Origin: Sphingobacterium sp. JB170
Lineage (GTDB): Bacteria; Bacteroidota; Bacteroidia; Sphingobacteriales; Sphingobacteriaceae
DNA length: 64,000 nucleotides
Assembly: GCF_900163865.1 (NCBI RefSeq)
Contig: NZ_FUKU01000013.1
Span: forward strand, 124,001 to 188,000
Direction: 5' to 3'
The notes under the pieces were generated by a model. That model saw only the letters and a program-made list of their open reading frames with translations, did no database searches and had not been told where the DNA came from. The translations under genes were made by a program, and so were the position numbers. The stretch's first letter is position 1; every line of letters begins with the position of its first letter. Below are positions 26,723 through 36,540 of this stretch, piece after piece.

Positions 26723-29506
26723 ATGTTTAAACAGTTACCAGCAAAAAATAGTAGATACCTTATTGTCGTCTTTTTATGTATGCTCACCACACTTGCATAT
26801 AGCCAGAAGTCGATTGAAGGGAAGGTGCAAGATAAGGTAACTTCGAGTCTTCTTGCTGGTGCTACCGTACAGCTGCTTGCCGCCAAAGACTCCGTCATCC
26901 GGGCGGGTACGGCTAATCGGGCCGGTGAATTCATATTTGCAAATATCCCTTCGGGAACCTATAAAGTTCGCGCGACCTTACTGGGGTACCATTCCCGCAT
27001 ACAGGTAGTACAGCTATCCGAAGCGGACCTGAAGACCACACTATCCTTAGAACCCTCAGAAATAGCCCTCGAAGAGATCGAGATAACCGCGACGCCAGCC
27101 GTAGCAATCCGGGGCGACACGACGGAATATGACGCCACCAAATTCTCCACGCGTGAGCTCGCTGACGCTGATGAGCTCGTAGCCCAAATTCCTGGCGTAG
27201 AGATCGATGAGGAGGGGAACATTAAAGCACACGGCGAGAATGTCACGAAAATTATTGTTGATGGCAAAGAGTTCTTCAGCTCTGATCCCCGTATTGCACT
27301 AAAAACCCTGCCCGCCGAGATAATAGCAAAGATCCAGCTCATCGACGATAAATCCGAACAAGCGAAATTCTCCGGCTTTGACGATGGCCAGCGGAGCAAG
27401 GTCATTAACATTGTCACTAAGCCCGATAAACGAAAAGGCACCTTCGGTAAAGGATATGCCGGCTATGATGCGGACGACAAATACGCTATTAACGGCTCTA
27501 TAAACCGCTTTGAGGGGGATAACAAAATTGCCATAAACGTACTGGCAAACAATGTGAATGAAACGAACTTCGCAGAACAAGGGCGCGGTGGTCGCCGGCG
27601 CGGCAATAGCAACACCGAACGCGGGCTATCGGACACCTATGCCGGAGCCATCAACTACAACAATACCGTTCTCGATGACAACATGGACATCAGTGCGGAT
27701 TATAATTTCCGCTCGAGCGGCACCGATGTGCATACCGACTCCCGCACCGAGTATATCTTAGGGAATCGCCAAAATCAGTTACAAGAGCGTATTTCAAGCA
27801 GCACCAACGAACAAACGGAACATAAAGCGAATGCTCGCGTAAGGTGGAAAATAGACACCACACAGCGCTTAGACTTCCGCCCGCGATTCTCATACAGCAA
27901 GTCCAGCAACCGAAGTAGCTCCTCCAGTACCACATTTATCAATTCAAGCGATCTTTTAAACTCCTCGGTTCGCCTTAATGACAACGAGAATAAAAATATC
28001 AATTTTGGTGGCGAGCTGACCTACATGTATCGTTTCAAGAAACCCGGCCGTACCGCATCGCTCGCCCTTTCAGGGAATAAAAGTTCCAACGACGCGCTCG
28101 GGGAGAACCTAGCACTCACCGAGTATTACGAAGATGCGCTTCTATCGCGCATCGACACCAACAACAATCGCAGCGTGGCCGACGGCTACGGCACAGGCTA
28201 CAACGGTAGGTTATCATTAACCGAAAGCCTCTCGCGCTTAAGCCGCCTGCAAGCAAACTATAGCCTGCGCACCACGCAAAACTATTCGGATCGCAAAACC
28301 TTCGAATGGCTCGCAGAAAGTGGACAGCTCGGCGAGCTACGTGACCGACTATCCAACGAATTTCGAAATGACTATATCTACCACCAAGCCGGACTTTCCT
28401 ATTCATTCAACAAACGCGATTCCCTGCGAATACAGGTCGGTTTAAACTACCAGCACGGCGTGCGGAACAACGACCGTATGTTCCCGATCGACCTAACAAC
28501 CAAAGCGGACTTCGGCAGCTTCCAGCCGGAACTGACAATGACCTACAACTTTAACAAAGAACGGCGACTGGAGCTAAACTACAACACGGCAACACGGACA
28601 CCAAGTATCGACCAGCTGCAGGACTATATAAACAACCAGAATGAGCTGCGCATTACCAACGGAAATCCGAACCTGAACCAAGAGTACAACCACAGCGTGC
28701 GCCTGCAATATCGGGACGTCAAGCGCACAACGGGGCAAAACTTCAATTCGAGCTTCAACCTGGATTATACCAATGACAAAATAATAAACTCGGTGCTATT
28801 AACCGACACAGCAGTGACCTTGTTTGATGACGTTGTGCTCGGGGCTGGGGGCCAGTACATCGTACCTATCAACGTCGACGGTGCGTGGTCCGTGCGCTGG
28901 AATAATAGTGTCGGTCTGCCCATCAAAAAATGGAAACTGAACCTAAACCTAAGCAATAACCTATTTTACCGCTCAAATTTCGGGATGTTAAACCAAGAGT
29001 TTCTTAATGGGTACAACTATGGATTCAATCAACGTGTGTCTGTATACACGAACATCAATAGGAATTTCGTGTCGGGAATTAATTATAGGATCAATATGAC
29101 CTTCACCAAAAACCCGATTGCCGAGACCTCAACCTATAATATTTATTCGCAGACACTGGGGCACACACTTGCTTACGAATTTTTAGGACGCATGGTTTTT
29201 AACTCCGACCTGCTGTACATTTATAATAGTGGGGTACTCGATGGCCCTTCGACCACGACAACGTTGTGGAACGCTTCAATTGGCGTCAAGATCTTAAAAC
29301 GAAAAAATGCGCGCATCGAAATTAAAGGGTTTGATATCTTCAATCAGGCGCAGAATATTAACCGCCAAGTAACCGATATTGCTATCACTGATGTGACATC
29401 AAATACGCTTACGCGTTACTTCATGCTGTCCTTCCGCTATGACTTGCGCAGCTTCGGGGGTGGCCGTTCACGAGACGGTGCGCGGGGCCGGCGCACAGGC
29501 AGATAA
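26723..29506 (+). CDS. Outer-membrane beta-barrel receptor-like protein
   Basis: 927 residues. The signal peptide covers about 1-27. A carboxypeptidase-regulatory-like domain follows (about 29-115, SIEGKVQDKVTSSLLAGATV), then a plug-like region (VAQIPGVEIDEEGNIKAHGE, KIIVDGKEFFSSDPRIAL) and a barrel of about 650 residues. It matches the Bacteroidota outer-membrane beta-barrel family next to TonB-dependent receptors rather than SusC: no TonB box of the VVVVGYG kind is seen and no SusD follows. The C-terminus is oddly Gly/Arg-rich (GGGRSRDGARGRRTGR). The cargo is unknown. Divergence from a TetR regulator suggests ligand-dependent control. Confidence 0.88.
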   Translation: MFKQLPAKNSRYLIVVFLCMLTTLAYSQKSIEGKVQDKVTSSLLAGATVQLLAAKDSVIRAGTANRAGEFIFANIPSGTYKVRATLLGYHSRIQVVQLSEADLKTTLSLEPSEIALEEIEITATPAVAIRGDTTEYDATKFSTRELADADELVAQIPGVEIDEEGNIKAHGENVTKIIVDGKEFFSSDPRIALKTLPAEIIAKIQLIDDKSEQAKFSGFDDGQRSKVINIVTKPDKRKGTFGKGYAGYDADDKYAINGSINRFEGDNKIAINVLANNVNETNFAEQGRGGRRRGNSNTERGLSDTYAGAINYNNTVLDDNMDISADYNFRSSGTDVHTDSRTEYILGNRQNQLQERISSSTNEQTEHKANARVRWKIDTTQRLDFRPRFSYSKSSNRSSSSSTTFINSSDLLNSSVRLNDNENKNINFGGELTYMYRFKKPGRTASLALSGNKSSNDALGENLALTEYYEDALLSRIDTNNNRSVADGYGTGYNGRLSLTESLSRLSRLQANYSLRTTQNYSDRKTFEWLAESGQLGELRDRLSNEFRNDYIYHQAGLSYSFNKRDSLRIQVGLNYQHGVRNNDRMFPIDLTTKADFGSFQPELTMTYNFNKERRLELNYNTATRTPSIDQLQDYINNQNELRITNGNPNLNQEYNHSVRLQYRDVKRTTGQNFNSSFNLDYTNDKIINSVLLTDTAVTLFDDVVLGAGGQYIVPINVDGAWSVRWNNSVGLPIKKWKLNLNLSNNLFYRSNFGMLNQEFLNGYNYGFNQRVSVYTNINRNFVSGINYRINMTFTKNPIAETSTYNIYSQTLGHTLAYEFLGRMVFNSDLLYIYNSGVLDGPSTTTTLWNASIGVKILKRKNARIEIKGFDIFNQAQNINRQVTDIAITDVTSNTLTRYFMLSFRYDLRSFGGGRSRDGARGRRTGR

Positions 29507-29554
29507 ACCGCAGGATTAACGAGCGCCGTCGTAAAACGGTACTTCATTCGCGTC

Positions 29555-30148
29555 TTAGCTTAAAGCGCCACCAGCGCTCAGGAACTGCTTTTGCTTTTGG
29601 ACAAAATCCTGATCATCGATTGCCCGTGTTCCCTCGAGCAGAATCCGCGTTTTAAAGCCCTGTTCAAGCGCATCCATCGCTGTAAAGAAAACACAGTAAT
29701 CAGCCGCCAGTCCGCATACGTCGACTTGGGTGGCACCCTTTTCCGTCAGATACCCGCCAAGGCCAGTGGAGGCTTGGCGCCTGTTATCAAAGAAACCCGA
29801 ATAGCTGTCAATCTCTTTGTTCACTCCTTTACGAAAAATTGCATGAATAGCCTCCTGCGCTAAACTGCCCGGTAGCTGCGCTCCCAGGCTCCCCTGCACG
29901 CAGTGATCAGGCCACAGTATCTGCGTTTGACCACCCTCAAGATTCAGCACGTCAAAAACTTCGCGTCCAGGATGTCCAGAGATAAAGCTAAAATGATCAC
30001 TCGGGTGCCAGTCCTGGGTGGCCACCACGAGATCATAATCTCCCTGAATGCCGTTAATATATGGAATTACCTGATCGCCCCCAGGAACAGCTAATGCGCC
30101 GCCCGGCAAGAAATCATTTTGAATATCAACAATTATTAAAACCTTCAT
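29555..30148 (-). CDS. pncA: Nicotinamidase/pyrazinamidase
   Basis: 197 residues. Hydrolyses nicotinamide to nicotinate and ammonia for NAD salvage. Seen: IVDIQNDFLPGGALAVPGGD (catalytic Asp), the metal-ligand pattern ATQDWHPSDHFSF, WPDHCVQGSLGAQLP, FRKGVNKEIDSYSGF (catalytic Lys) and CGLAADYCVFFTAMDAL (nucleophile Cys). Length and order match PncA. It reads toward the end of the outer-membrane barrel gene; no shared operon. Confidence 0.95.
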   Translation of the reverse strand: MKVLIIVDIQNDFLPGGALAVPGGDQVIPYINGIQGDYDLVVATQDWHPSDHFSFISGHPGREVFDVLNLEGGQTQILWPDHCVQGSLGAQLPGSLAQEAIHAIFRKGVNKEIDSYSGFFDNRRQASTGLGGYLTEKGATQVDVCGLAADYCVFFTAMDALEQGFKTRILLEGTRAIDDQDFVQKQKQFLSAGGALS

Positions 30149-30274
30149 AAAAAACTTATTGAATAACTAATTTCAACGCGGCATAAGCCGCAGCATACTC
30201 ATACTAACGTTATGCTCCCTGTAGATGTTTTGCCGAGCGAATACATTTTTGCGTTTATCTAGATAGAATGGGGC

Positions 30275-30682
30275 TTATTTGCCTATTTTTTGAAAAATCC
30301 GAGACATCGATTCGGAATCTATTGCCTGCATATCCAACAACTTAAGGTTTTTGACCATCTTCAGCGTCCCTTTTTTATACTTTAAAAAATGAGCTGTTTT
30401 TAAATGTAACTGGTAGGCCTCCTGGTTGGCGTATATCTCCACAATTCGCAGCAGAGCAGGATTATCCTGCAGACGCATTGGAAAAATAGCGAACACCCCC
30501 CGCTCCAGACGAACAGACGCCTCGGCCTCTTCTCGCAGTAATGCGTTATATTCCTCAATATACCCGGGGAAGACTTCAATTTCTGCAATCCGAATCATCA
30601 TCTCTTTTTGCTGAGCCAACAGAAATGAGAACGGGAACGACAGCAGTGCGATCAACAAAGTGGTTTTAAACAATCTATTCAT
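30275..30682 (-). CDS. Secreted ABM-domain protein (putative quinol monooxygenase-like)
   Basis: 135 residues. A signal peptide (MNRLFKTTLLIALLSFPFSF, cut near LLAQ) precedes a ferredoxin-like ABM domain: MIRIAEIEVFPGYIEEYNAL, VFAIFPMRLQDNP, LRIVEIYANQEAYQLHLKT and FLKYKKGTL. Enzymes of this fold oxidise quinols or polyketides without cofactors; most are cytoplasmic, so export is unusual. It lies 24 bases after the response-regulator stop on the same strand, so it is probably the last gene of that operon. Activity is inferred from fold only. Confidence 0.85.
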   Translation of the reverse strand: MNRLFKTTLLIALLSFPFSFLLAQQKEMMIRIAEIEVFPGYIEEYNALLREEAEASVRLERGVFAIFPMRLQDNPALLRIVEIYANQEAYQLHLKTAHFLKYKKGTLKMVKNLKLLDMQAIDSESMSRIFQKIGK

Positions 30683-30706
30683 TATACGTTATTTTTGTTC
30701 GAATAT

Positions 30707-31387
30707 TTAATGTGAGTCGACCGTGAGCATATAACCGATCCCTCGAATATTAGTTACTTTAATGCGCTCATCACCCGACAAATACTTGCGAATCCGGCTG
30801 ATAAATACATCTAAACTCCTACCCGTGAAATAGGTCTCGTCACTCCAATACGCCCTGATAATATCTTCCCGTGGAACCACTTCATCGATATGCTTAATAA
30901 GCGTCAAGAGCAGTTGCGATTCCCGAAAAGATAATTTTTCTTGACTTCCTTCAAAGGATAGCGTCGATTTTAAGGTATCCAGCTGATAGCGCCCAACCTC
31001 CATAAATCGAGGTTGCTGGGATGCAGGGGTCTTCTTGGTAAGCGCATCGATGCGCACAATTAATTCCTCAATCTTAAAAGGTTTTCGCACATAGTCATTT
31101 CCCCCCAAATGAAACCCTTTGACAACATCCTCACTTTGGGTCATCGCTGTCAAAAACAGAATCGGTATCCGTGTGTCGTACCGACGGATCTCCGCCGCCA
31201 GGGTAAACCCATCCATCAGGGGCATCATCACATCGAGCACCACAATATCAGGCTTCTGCCGCTTGAAGGCAGCTAAAGCGTCTTGCCCATTTTCTTTATG
31301 CCGTACTTTAAAGCCATGTGTCTCTAAACTGTCGGCTACGATTAGTGCCAAGCTCAGCTCGTCTTCTACATATAATACGTCTATCAT
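30707..31387 (-). CDS. OmpR-family response regulator
   Basis: 226 residues. The receiver domain (1-120) holds YVEDELSLALIVADSLE, the phosphoacceptor Asp in DIVVLDVMMPLMDGF, and Lys in VRKPFKIEEL. The winged-helix DNA-binding domain (about 130-225) has LSFRESQLLLTLIKH and TGRSLDVFISRIRKYL. Its ATG overlaps the kinase stop in ATGA, so the two form a coupled two-component pair. Confidence 0.95.
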   Translation of the reverse strand: MIDVLYVEDELSLALIVADSLETHGFKVRHKENGQDALAAFKRQKPDIVVLDVMMPLMDGFTLAAEIRRYDTRIPILFLTAMTQSEDVVKGFHLGGNDYVRKPFKIEELIVRIDALTKKTPASQQPRFMEVGRYQLDTLKSTLSFEGSQEKLSFRESQLLLTLIKHIDEVVPREDIIRAYWSDETYFTGRSLDVFISRIRKYLSGDERIKVTNIRGIGYMLTVDSH

Positions 31388-32808
31388 CCGTTGGCCATTT
31401 TAGGGATACTCACCACAAAAATACTCCCTTTACCCAGCTCACTGCTCACGCTTACCTTGCCGCCGTGCTGAAGGGTGACCTGACGCACATAAGCTAGACC
31501 TAATCCAAAACCTTTCACCTCATGCAGATTACCTTCAGGGACCCGGAAAAACATATCAAAAATCAGACTTATATGGGCTTTGGCAATGCCTTTACCAAAA
31601 TCTTGGACCTTGATTTCTACCTCATCACCATTGTCATAAATGCCCACCTTGATCTCCACCGGATCCGCCGAATATTTAATCGCGTTATCCAGCAAATTGT
31701 TGACAACATTTTTAAGGTGCCCTTGATCTGCATGCACGATCAGCGAATCCATCCCGTGCTCTAGCGTTACATCGACCGTCTTTTTAGTCCCTACTTTTAT
31801 CGTATCAACACAATTACGTACGAGTGTCAACAGATCAAATGGTTGACGCAGCAGTTGAATACCTTTATTTTCATCCACGTCAAGCTGCAACACACGTTCA
31901 ATCATATTATGAAGATGTTCCAGTTCTCCTTTGGAGAGGTCCAAATACTTATTCATGCGCGCTTTATCGTCGCTATTGACGAATCGCTGTATTGCCTCAA
32001 CCGCGGCCATAACCGTCGAAACGGGAGTCTTAAGCTCGTGGGTCATATTATTAACGAAGGCTTTACGCTGCTCGGCGAGCTGATTCTGCTTGCGGATCGT
32101 TTTAAAAAGATACACGAAAGTACCGACCAAAGCGCTCAGCAGTATCAGCGAAATAAGCGCCTGTCCCCACAATCGTCGAACAACCTGCCCCCAGGGCTTG
32201 TCGAAACGAGCGTATAAAAATTGATCCTTATCGGGATTAACTAAGATTGGCCGGGTGAGGATGGCGCCGTCCTTACGATTCGCCCGAAAGTATGCCTGCC
32301 ATTCTTCACCTTTCATCTGCTGAGAAAAAAGCTCAAACTTAATAGTAATTCCGGCCGTAACGAGCGTGGCCTCGAGCTGCTCTTCGAGTTGAGTGAGTAC
32401 CGTGTCATTAAAATCGATTTTCTCCAGCAAATACAGTGGTAGCACCTCATTGGCGATCTTTCCTTGCCCCCTGCGGTTACGAATTCTATTCTTTTTCCGA
32501 TTCTCCAAATGTATACTATCGAGCGTCCTTCGCATAGGCTCCAGGTCCAAAGAAGGATAGACACCCGACACAAAAGAAAGTAGCCATCCTTTTCGATGAT
32601 CTGTATCCGACGTATCGGCTTTCGCCTGTTCCTCGGACTGCTTCTGGTGGTAGTTCTGCAGCACATTGAACAGCGAACGTTCGGCCGTACCTACCAATTG
32701 CTCTCGTTCCGATCGATAGCTCCCGTAGAGCCATACGGCCAGAATAAGTGCTATGCCAGTGGCGGTTAGTGCTACAATTAGTAGCAGGATTTTATACTTT
32801 TTTAACAT
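31384..32808 (-). CDS. Membrane sensor histidine kinase
   Basis: 474 residues. Two membrane helices lie near 7-30 (ILLLIVALTATGIALILAVW) and 215-235, with a periplasmic sensor of about 180 residues between them. The HisKA segment NNMTHELKTPVSTVMA carries the phosphoacceptor His. The ATPase part shows VVNNLLDNAIKYS (N box), DFGKGI (G1) and GFGLGLAYVR (G2). The stimulus is unknown. The gene order kinase, regulator, exported ABM protein suggests that the exported protein belongs to the response. Confidence 0.94.
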   Translation of the reverse strand: MLKKYKILLLIVALTATGIALILAVWLYGSYRSEREQLVGTAERSLFNVLQNYHQKQSEEQAKADTSDTDHRKGWLLSFVSGVYPSLDLEPMRRTLDSIHLENRKKNRIRNRRGQGKIANEVLPLYLLEKIDFNDTVLTQLEEQLEATLVTAGITIKFELFSQQMKGEEWQAYFRANRKDGAILTRPILVNPDKDQFLYARFDKPWGQVVRRLWGQALISLILLSALVGTFVYLFKTIRKQNQLAEQRKAFVNNMTHELKTPVSTVMAAVEAIQRFVNSDDKARMNKYLDLSKGELEHLHNMIERVLQLDVDENKGIQLLRQPFDLLTLVRNCVDTIKVGTKKTVDVTLEHGMDSLIVHADQGHLKNVVNNLLDNAIKYSADPVEIKVGIYDNGDEVEIKVQDFGKGIAKAHISLIFDMFFRVPEGNLHEVKGFGLGLAYVRQVTLQHGGKVSVSSELGKGSIFVVSIPKMANG

Positions 32809-32900
32809 TATTAATACAAATTTAAATTAGTAGATTTGCATCGCATAAGTAACGAGCCAGTTTTAACAAAATATAACACTGATTAACAGTTCGATTTAAC

Positions 32901-32908
32901 TACTTTTG
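32901..32908 (+). promoter_or_regulatory. -7 element of the DUF4270 gene promoter
   Basis: TACTTTTG matches TAnnTTTG, 17 bases before the ATG at 32926. This supports ATG 32926 over the TTG at 32920. Confidence 0.5.
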
Positions 32909-32925
32909 CCTGTCAAATATTGAAT

Positions 32926-34296
32926 ATGAATCAACTTTTTAAGAGAAATATTACCTTTTTTGCCGTACCACTTTTAATCCTTTTTCTTGCCAGTGCATGC
33001 GATAAAGATATGAGCGTAGTATTGGACAACTCCACCACAGGTGATGTTAACGTAGCGCTCCTAGACTCTTTTTCGGTGAGCACGGCTACCGTACAAATGG
33101 GCGATCTACCTTCATCAGGCTCAGGTACGCTGCTAATCGGTAAAGCGACTCAAGATACATTAGGAACGGTAAAATCATCCGCATATTTTCGTTTAGGTCT
33201 GATTTCCTTCGCCCAGGATATACCAGAAGCTGCCGTATTCGATTCTATAAATATACGCTTACCTGCGTCAAAACCCGTATATACTTACGGCGATACCACA
33301 AAAGCACAAACAATTCGCGTTTATAAATTAACGGAAGACATCGAACTTAAAACGTTGTCCGGTGGAATTCAGAACGACGCGTTACCTTTCTTTGTTACCG
33401 GCCCGTCACTTTTCTCCGATCAAAAGTTTGCTCACGAGCCTGCAGAAATAGGCGCGGCGACATTTCAGCCATACATGAATCTCCTTGACACCTTGAAGAT
33501 CCCAATAAACAAGAATGTGGGTCAGGAGATTTTTGACCTTTTAAAAGCGGGCGATCAAAAAGTTGTCTCCAATGAAAACTTTTACGACTACTTCAAAGGG
33601 TTAGCGCTCATTCCTGACGAGAACAATACGGCCGTACTGCGTTTCAGCGATACCGTAAACGTAGAACTAAGCTACTCTTATATAGCAACCGACGGGACGA
33701 GCAAAACAGGCGCAAAAACGCTGTCTATTGTCGATAAATCTTTTGCATCAAACAACGTCGAGTACGACCGCTCGCAAACAGACTTCAAGGGCCTTACGCC
33801 AGAAAACAGCATTGCTACTTCGGCCACCGGCGGGTTAACTTATATCCAAGCCGGAACGGGGGTTGTAGCGAAATTGTCTTTCCCTTCGTTAAAAGAGTTC
33901 CTGCGGGATGAGAATATTTCGATTAATAAAGCGGAGCTTGTGGTTGAAACGGCGCCTCGTTCATTGAATCAAATATTTCCCAACAGCGTTTCGGCCTCGC
34001 TGCTTGTAGCCGATTTCACGGGTGTGCCTGTTTCTTATTTAACAGACCCTTATATTGGCAGTATACAACAAGTGCCGCACATCCCTGGAACGCAAACCGG
34101 GAGCAACGGTAAGTTTATCTTCAACCTGATTCAGTACTTGAAGAATGTAAAATCAAACAGTGCCTATGATGAAAGTTCGCTATATCTAACAACCAATATG
34201 ACGGAGCTTTCGAATAGCTTTAATACCACTTTCCTGGCAACAGTAAATGGTAAACCACAAATTAAATTGAATATATTGTACACTAAATTTAAGTAA
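32926..34296 (+). CDS. DUF4270-family lipoprotein
   Basis: About 456 residues. The N-terminus has a lipoprotein signal ending LILFLASAC. The body is beta-rich, with the DUF4270 pattern: GDVNVALLDSFSVSTATVQM, SGSGTLLIGKATQDTLGTVK, and a C-terminal KAELVVETAPRSL and KPQIKLNILYTKFK. The function is undetermined; members lie in Bacteroidota envelopes. It is 4 bases upstream of a Kelch lipoprotein gene and surely shares its transcript, so the two are probably partners. Confidence 0.9.
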   Translation: MNQLFKRNITFFAVPLLILFLASACDKDMSVVLDNSTTGDVNVALLDSFSVSTATVQMGDLPSSGSGTLLIGKATQDTLGTVKSSAYFRLGLISFAQDIPEAAVFDSINIRLPASKPVYTYGDTTKAQTIRVYKLTEDIELKTLSGGIQNDALPFFVTGPSLFSDQKFAHEPAEIGAATFQPYMNLLDTLKIPINKNVGQEIFDLLKAGDQKVVSNENFYDYFKGLALIPDENNTAVLRFSDTVNVELSYSYIATDGTSKTGAKTLSIVDKSFASNNVEYDRSQTDFKGLTPENSIATSATGGLTYIQAGTGVVAKLSFPSLKEFLRDENISINKAELVVETAPRSLNQIFPNSVSASLLVADFTGVPVSYLTDPYIGSIQQVPHIPGTQTGSNGKFIFNLIQYLKNVKSNSAYDESSLYLTTNMTELSNSFNTTFLATVNGKPQIKLNILYTKFK

Positions 34297-34300
34297 TCTT

Positions 34301-35293
34301 ATGAATAAGAAGAATTGGCTATTGTTAATCCTAGTCAGCGCAATTGCTTTTACCTCGTTCAGTTCATGTAGTAAAGACGACGATGACGAAGAAACGCAAG
34401 TAGGCACAGAATGGACTCGTTCGATTGTATACAAGAATGATCCTAGAAATGGGGCTGCTGGCTTCACACTCGATGATAAAGGCTACGTCATCGGCGGATA
34501 TGTAAAGAATGTAGGTGTAGTAAACGATGGTGCTGCATTTGATGGAGAAACATGGGCTGACATTCCAGACTTTCCAGGCGCGGCACGCCAAATGGCTGTC
34601 GGCTTTGCGATCGACGGAAATGGATTCGTGGGAACAGGCTCAACTGGAACAGAGGATCTTCAAGATTTTTACAAATATAACGCTTCATCAAAACAGTGGA
34701 CAAAGATTGCTGACTTCCCAGGTAATGCACGCTACGGCGCGGTAGCATTTGCTGTAGGCGGTTACGGATATGTAGGTCTTGGTTCCACAAAAACAGACGC
34801 TAAGTTTAGTGACTTTTACCGTTACGACCCAAGCTCTGACACATGGACAGAAATTAATGTACCTTTTAAATACAAAAAAGCATTCGCTTTTTCATTCATA
34901 ATCGACGGTAAAGCTTATGTCGGTGGTGGTTACTCGAACAGCTCATCACTTCCAGAGGATTTCTACTCTTTTGATGGAACAGAATGGAGAACATTAGCCG
35001 ATCTAGATCGCGACGACGACAGCTATACGTATGACGCTAGAAAATACAACGCAGCAACATTCGTATTAGGAAACAAAGGTTATGTCGTGAGCGGAAGATC
35101 AGGATCAGCAATTTCAAGCTCTGTATTCGAATACGATCCAGCATCGGACACATGGAATGACGAACGCGATCCGCTTTCAACAGACGCACGTGAAAAAGGT
35201 GTTGGTTTTGCGCTTAACGGAGTAGGTTACATCACGACTGGTGTGAACTCTTCAATGATCTTCGATAGCACGTTTGCTTTCCGTCCTGAATAG
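34301..35293 (+). CDS. Kelch-repeat lipoprotein
   Basis: 330 residues. A lipoprotein signal ends in FTSFSSC. Six Kelch-like blades follow, each marked by a Gly-rich turn: DKGYVIGG, GNGFVGTGS, GYGYVGLGS, GKAYVGGGY, NKGYVVSGR and GVGYITTGV. Most have a Trp-containing strand such as WTKIADFPG, so a six-bladed propeller is expected. No catalytic residues were recognised; a binding or scaffold role is likely. It forms a two-gene transcript with the DUF4270 gene and ends at a strong terminator. Confidence 0.9.
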   Translation: MNKKNWLLLILVSAIAFTSFSSCSKDDDDEETQVGTEWTRSIVYKNDPRNGAAGFTLDDKGYVIGGYVKNVGVVNDGAAFDGETWADIPDFPGAARQMAVGFAIDGNGFVGTGSTGTEDLQDFYKYNASSKQWTKIADFPGNARYGAVAFAVGGYGYVGLGSTKTDAKFSDFYRYDPSSDTWTEINVPFKYKKAFAFSFIIDGKAYVGGGYSNSSSLPEDFYSFDGTEWRTLADLDRDDDSYTYDARKYNAATFVLGNKGYVVSGRSGSAISSSVFEYDPASDTWNDERDPLSTDAREKGVGFALNGVGYITTGVNSSMIFDSTFAFRPE

Positions 35294-35317
35294 TAAGCAG
35301 ACAAAAATATAGGTTTC

Positions 35318-35357
35318 CAAAGGGGCGATCCAAAATCAGGGATCGCCCCTTTGTTTT
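35318..35357 (+). terminator. Intrinsic terminator after the Kelch lipoprotein
   Basis: CAAAGGGGCGATC (35318-35330) and GATCGCCCCTTTG (35341-35353) are exact complements with a short loop, followed by TTTT, about 25 bases after the stop. Confidence 0.92.
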
Positions 35358-35461
35358 GATGGCATTGTCGCTCGAACGCGCCTTGCCCCAGGTCGGAAAT
35401 AACCGGCTGGCTTCCAATTTCGAGCGTTTCCGCTCATACGCAAGTGAGCAAAACCTTAAAA

Positions 35462-35491
35462 AGAAAAGCAGAACTCTCAAAGAATCCTGCT
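35462..35491 (-). terminator. Weak terminator candidate of asd
   Basis: AGCAG (35467-35471) and CTGCT (35487-35491) form a short stem; leftward it is followed by TTTTCTTTTT. It lies 60 bases after the asd stop. Confidence 0.45.
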
Positions 35492-35550
35492 CTCTATATA
35501 CACAAAATACAAGGACGGACGCCCCTAATTCTGATGGTAGTTAGTCAAAC

Positions 35551-36540
35551 TTATAAAAGCCCCTTTTTATTTAAAAGCTCCGCAATTTGGACAGCGTTGG
35601 TTGCAGCGCCCTTACGAAGGTTGTCTGCTACTACCCATAGATTTAATGTTTTATCTTGTGATTCATCGCGGCGAATCCGTCCTACCAGCACCTCGTCCTT
35701 CCCGTGCGCATCTTTAGGCATCGGGTATTTTAGATTTGCCGGATCGTCAACAACGATGACACCTTCCTGCTCCGCTAATATAGCGCGCACCTCATTTAAA
35801 TCGAAATCATTCTCAAACTCGATATTCACAGCTTCCGAATGTCCGCCCATCACGGGAATACGCACGGTAGTTGCAGTCACGCGAATAGAATCATCACCCA
35901 AAATCTTGTTGGTCTCTAGAATCATCTTCATTTCCTCTTTCGTGTATCCATTATCCTGGAATACGTCAATATGCGGAATGACATTAAGATCGATTTCATA
36001 AGGGTATGCTTTCTCTCCCTGCTTACCGGCACGCTCATCCATAAGCTGCGTTACCGCCTTCACGCCTGTTCCGGTTACAGACTGATAGGTAGAAACAACC
36101 ACACGCTTAATTTTATATTTATCATGCAGCGGCTTTAAAACAACAACCATCTGAATAGTCGAACAGTTCGGGTTGGCAATGATCTTATCCTCGGACGAGA
36201 GTTCCAGACCGTTCACTTCTGGAACAATGAGCTTCTTAGACGGGTCCATGCGCCACGCCGAAGAGTTGTCTACAACAGTAATTCCGGCCTGGGCAAATAA
36301 CGGAGCAAACTCCGTAGAGGTTTCACCGCCAGCAGAAAATAGGGCGACTTGCGGTTTAAGTGCAATAGCTTCATTTGGCGTTACAACCTTATACTTTTTA
36401 CCCTTGAACTCGATTTCCTTACCCTTACTTCTTTCGGAAGCAACGGGAATTAATTCTGTTACGGGGAAATTACGTTCCGCTAATACGGTCAAGATTTCTG
36501 ACCCTACAAGGCCTGTTGCGCCTACTACTGCAACTTTCAT
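35551..36540 (-). CDS. asd: Aspartate-semialdehyde dehydrogenase
   Basis: 329 residues. Reduces aspartyl phosphate to aspartate semialdehyde with NADPH, on the route to lysine/diaminopimelate, threonine and methionine. Seen: nucleotide-binding VGATGLVGSEILTVL, LFSAGGETSTEFAP, the active-site Cys in IIANPNCSTIQMV, VSTYQSVTGTG, and the later DSIRVTATTVRIPVMGGHSE. Length fits the family. The gene stands alone, with a long non-coding stretch upstream. Confidence 0.96.
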   Translation of the reverse strand: MKVAVVGATGLVGSEILTVLAERNFPVTELIPVASERSKGKEIEFKGKKYKVVTPNEAIALKPQVALFSAGGETSTEFAPLFAQAGITVVDNSSAWRMDPSKKLIVPEVNGLELSSEDKIIANPNCSTIQMVVVLKPLHDKYKIKRVVVSTYQSVTGTGVKAVTQLMDERAGKQGEKAYPYEIDLNVIPHIDVFQDNGYTKEEMKMILETNKILGDDSIRVTATTVRIPVMGGHSEAVNIEFENDFDLNEVRAILAEQEGVIVVDDPANLKYPMPKDAHGKDEVLVGRIRRDESQDKTLNLWVVADNLRKGAATNAVQIAELLNKKGLL

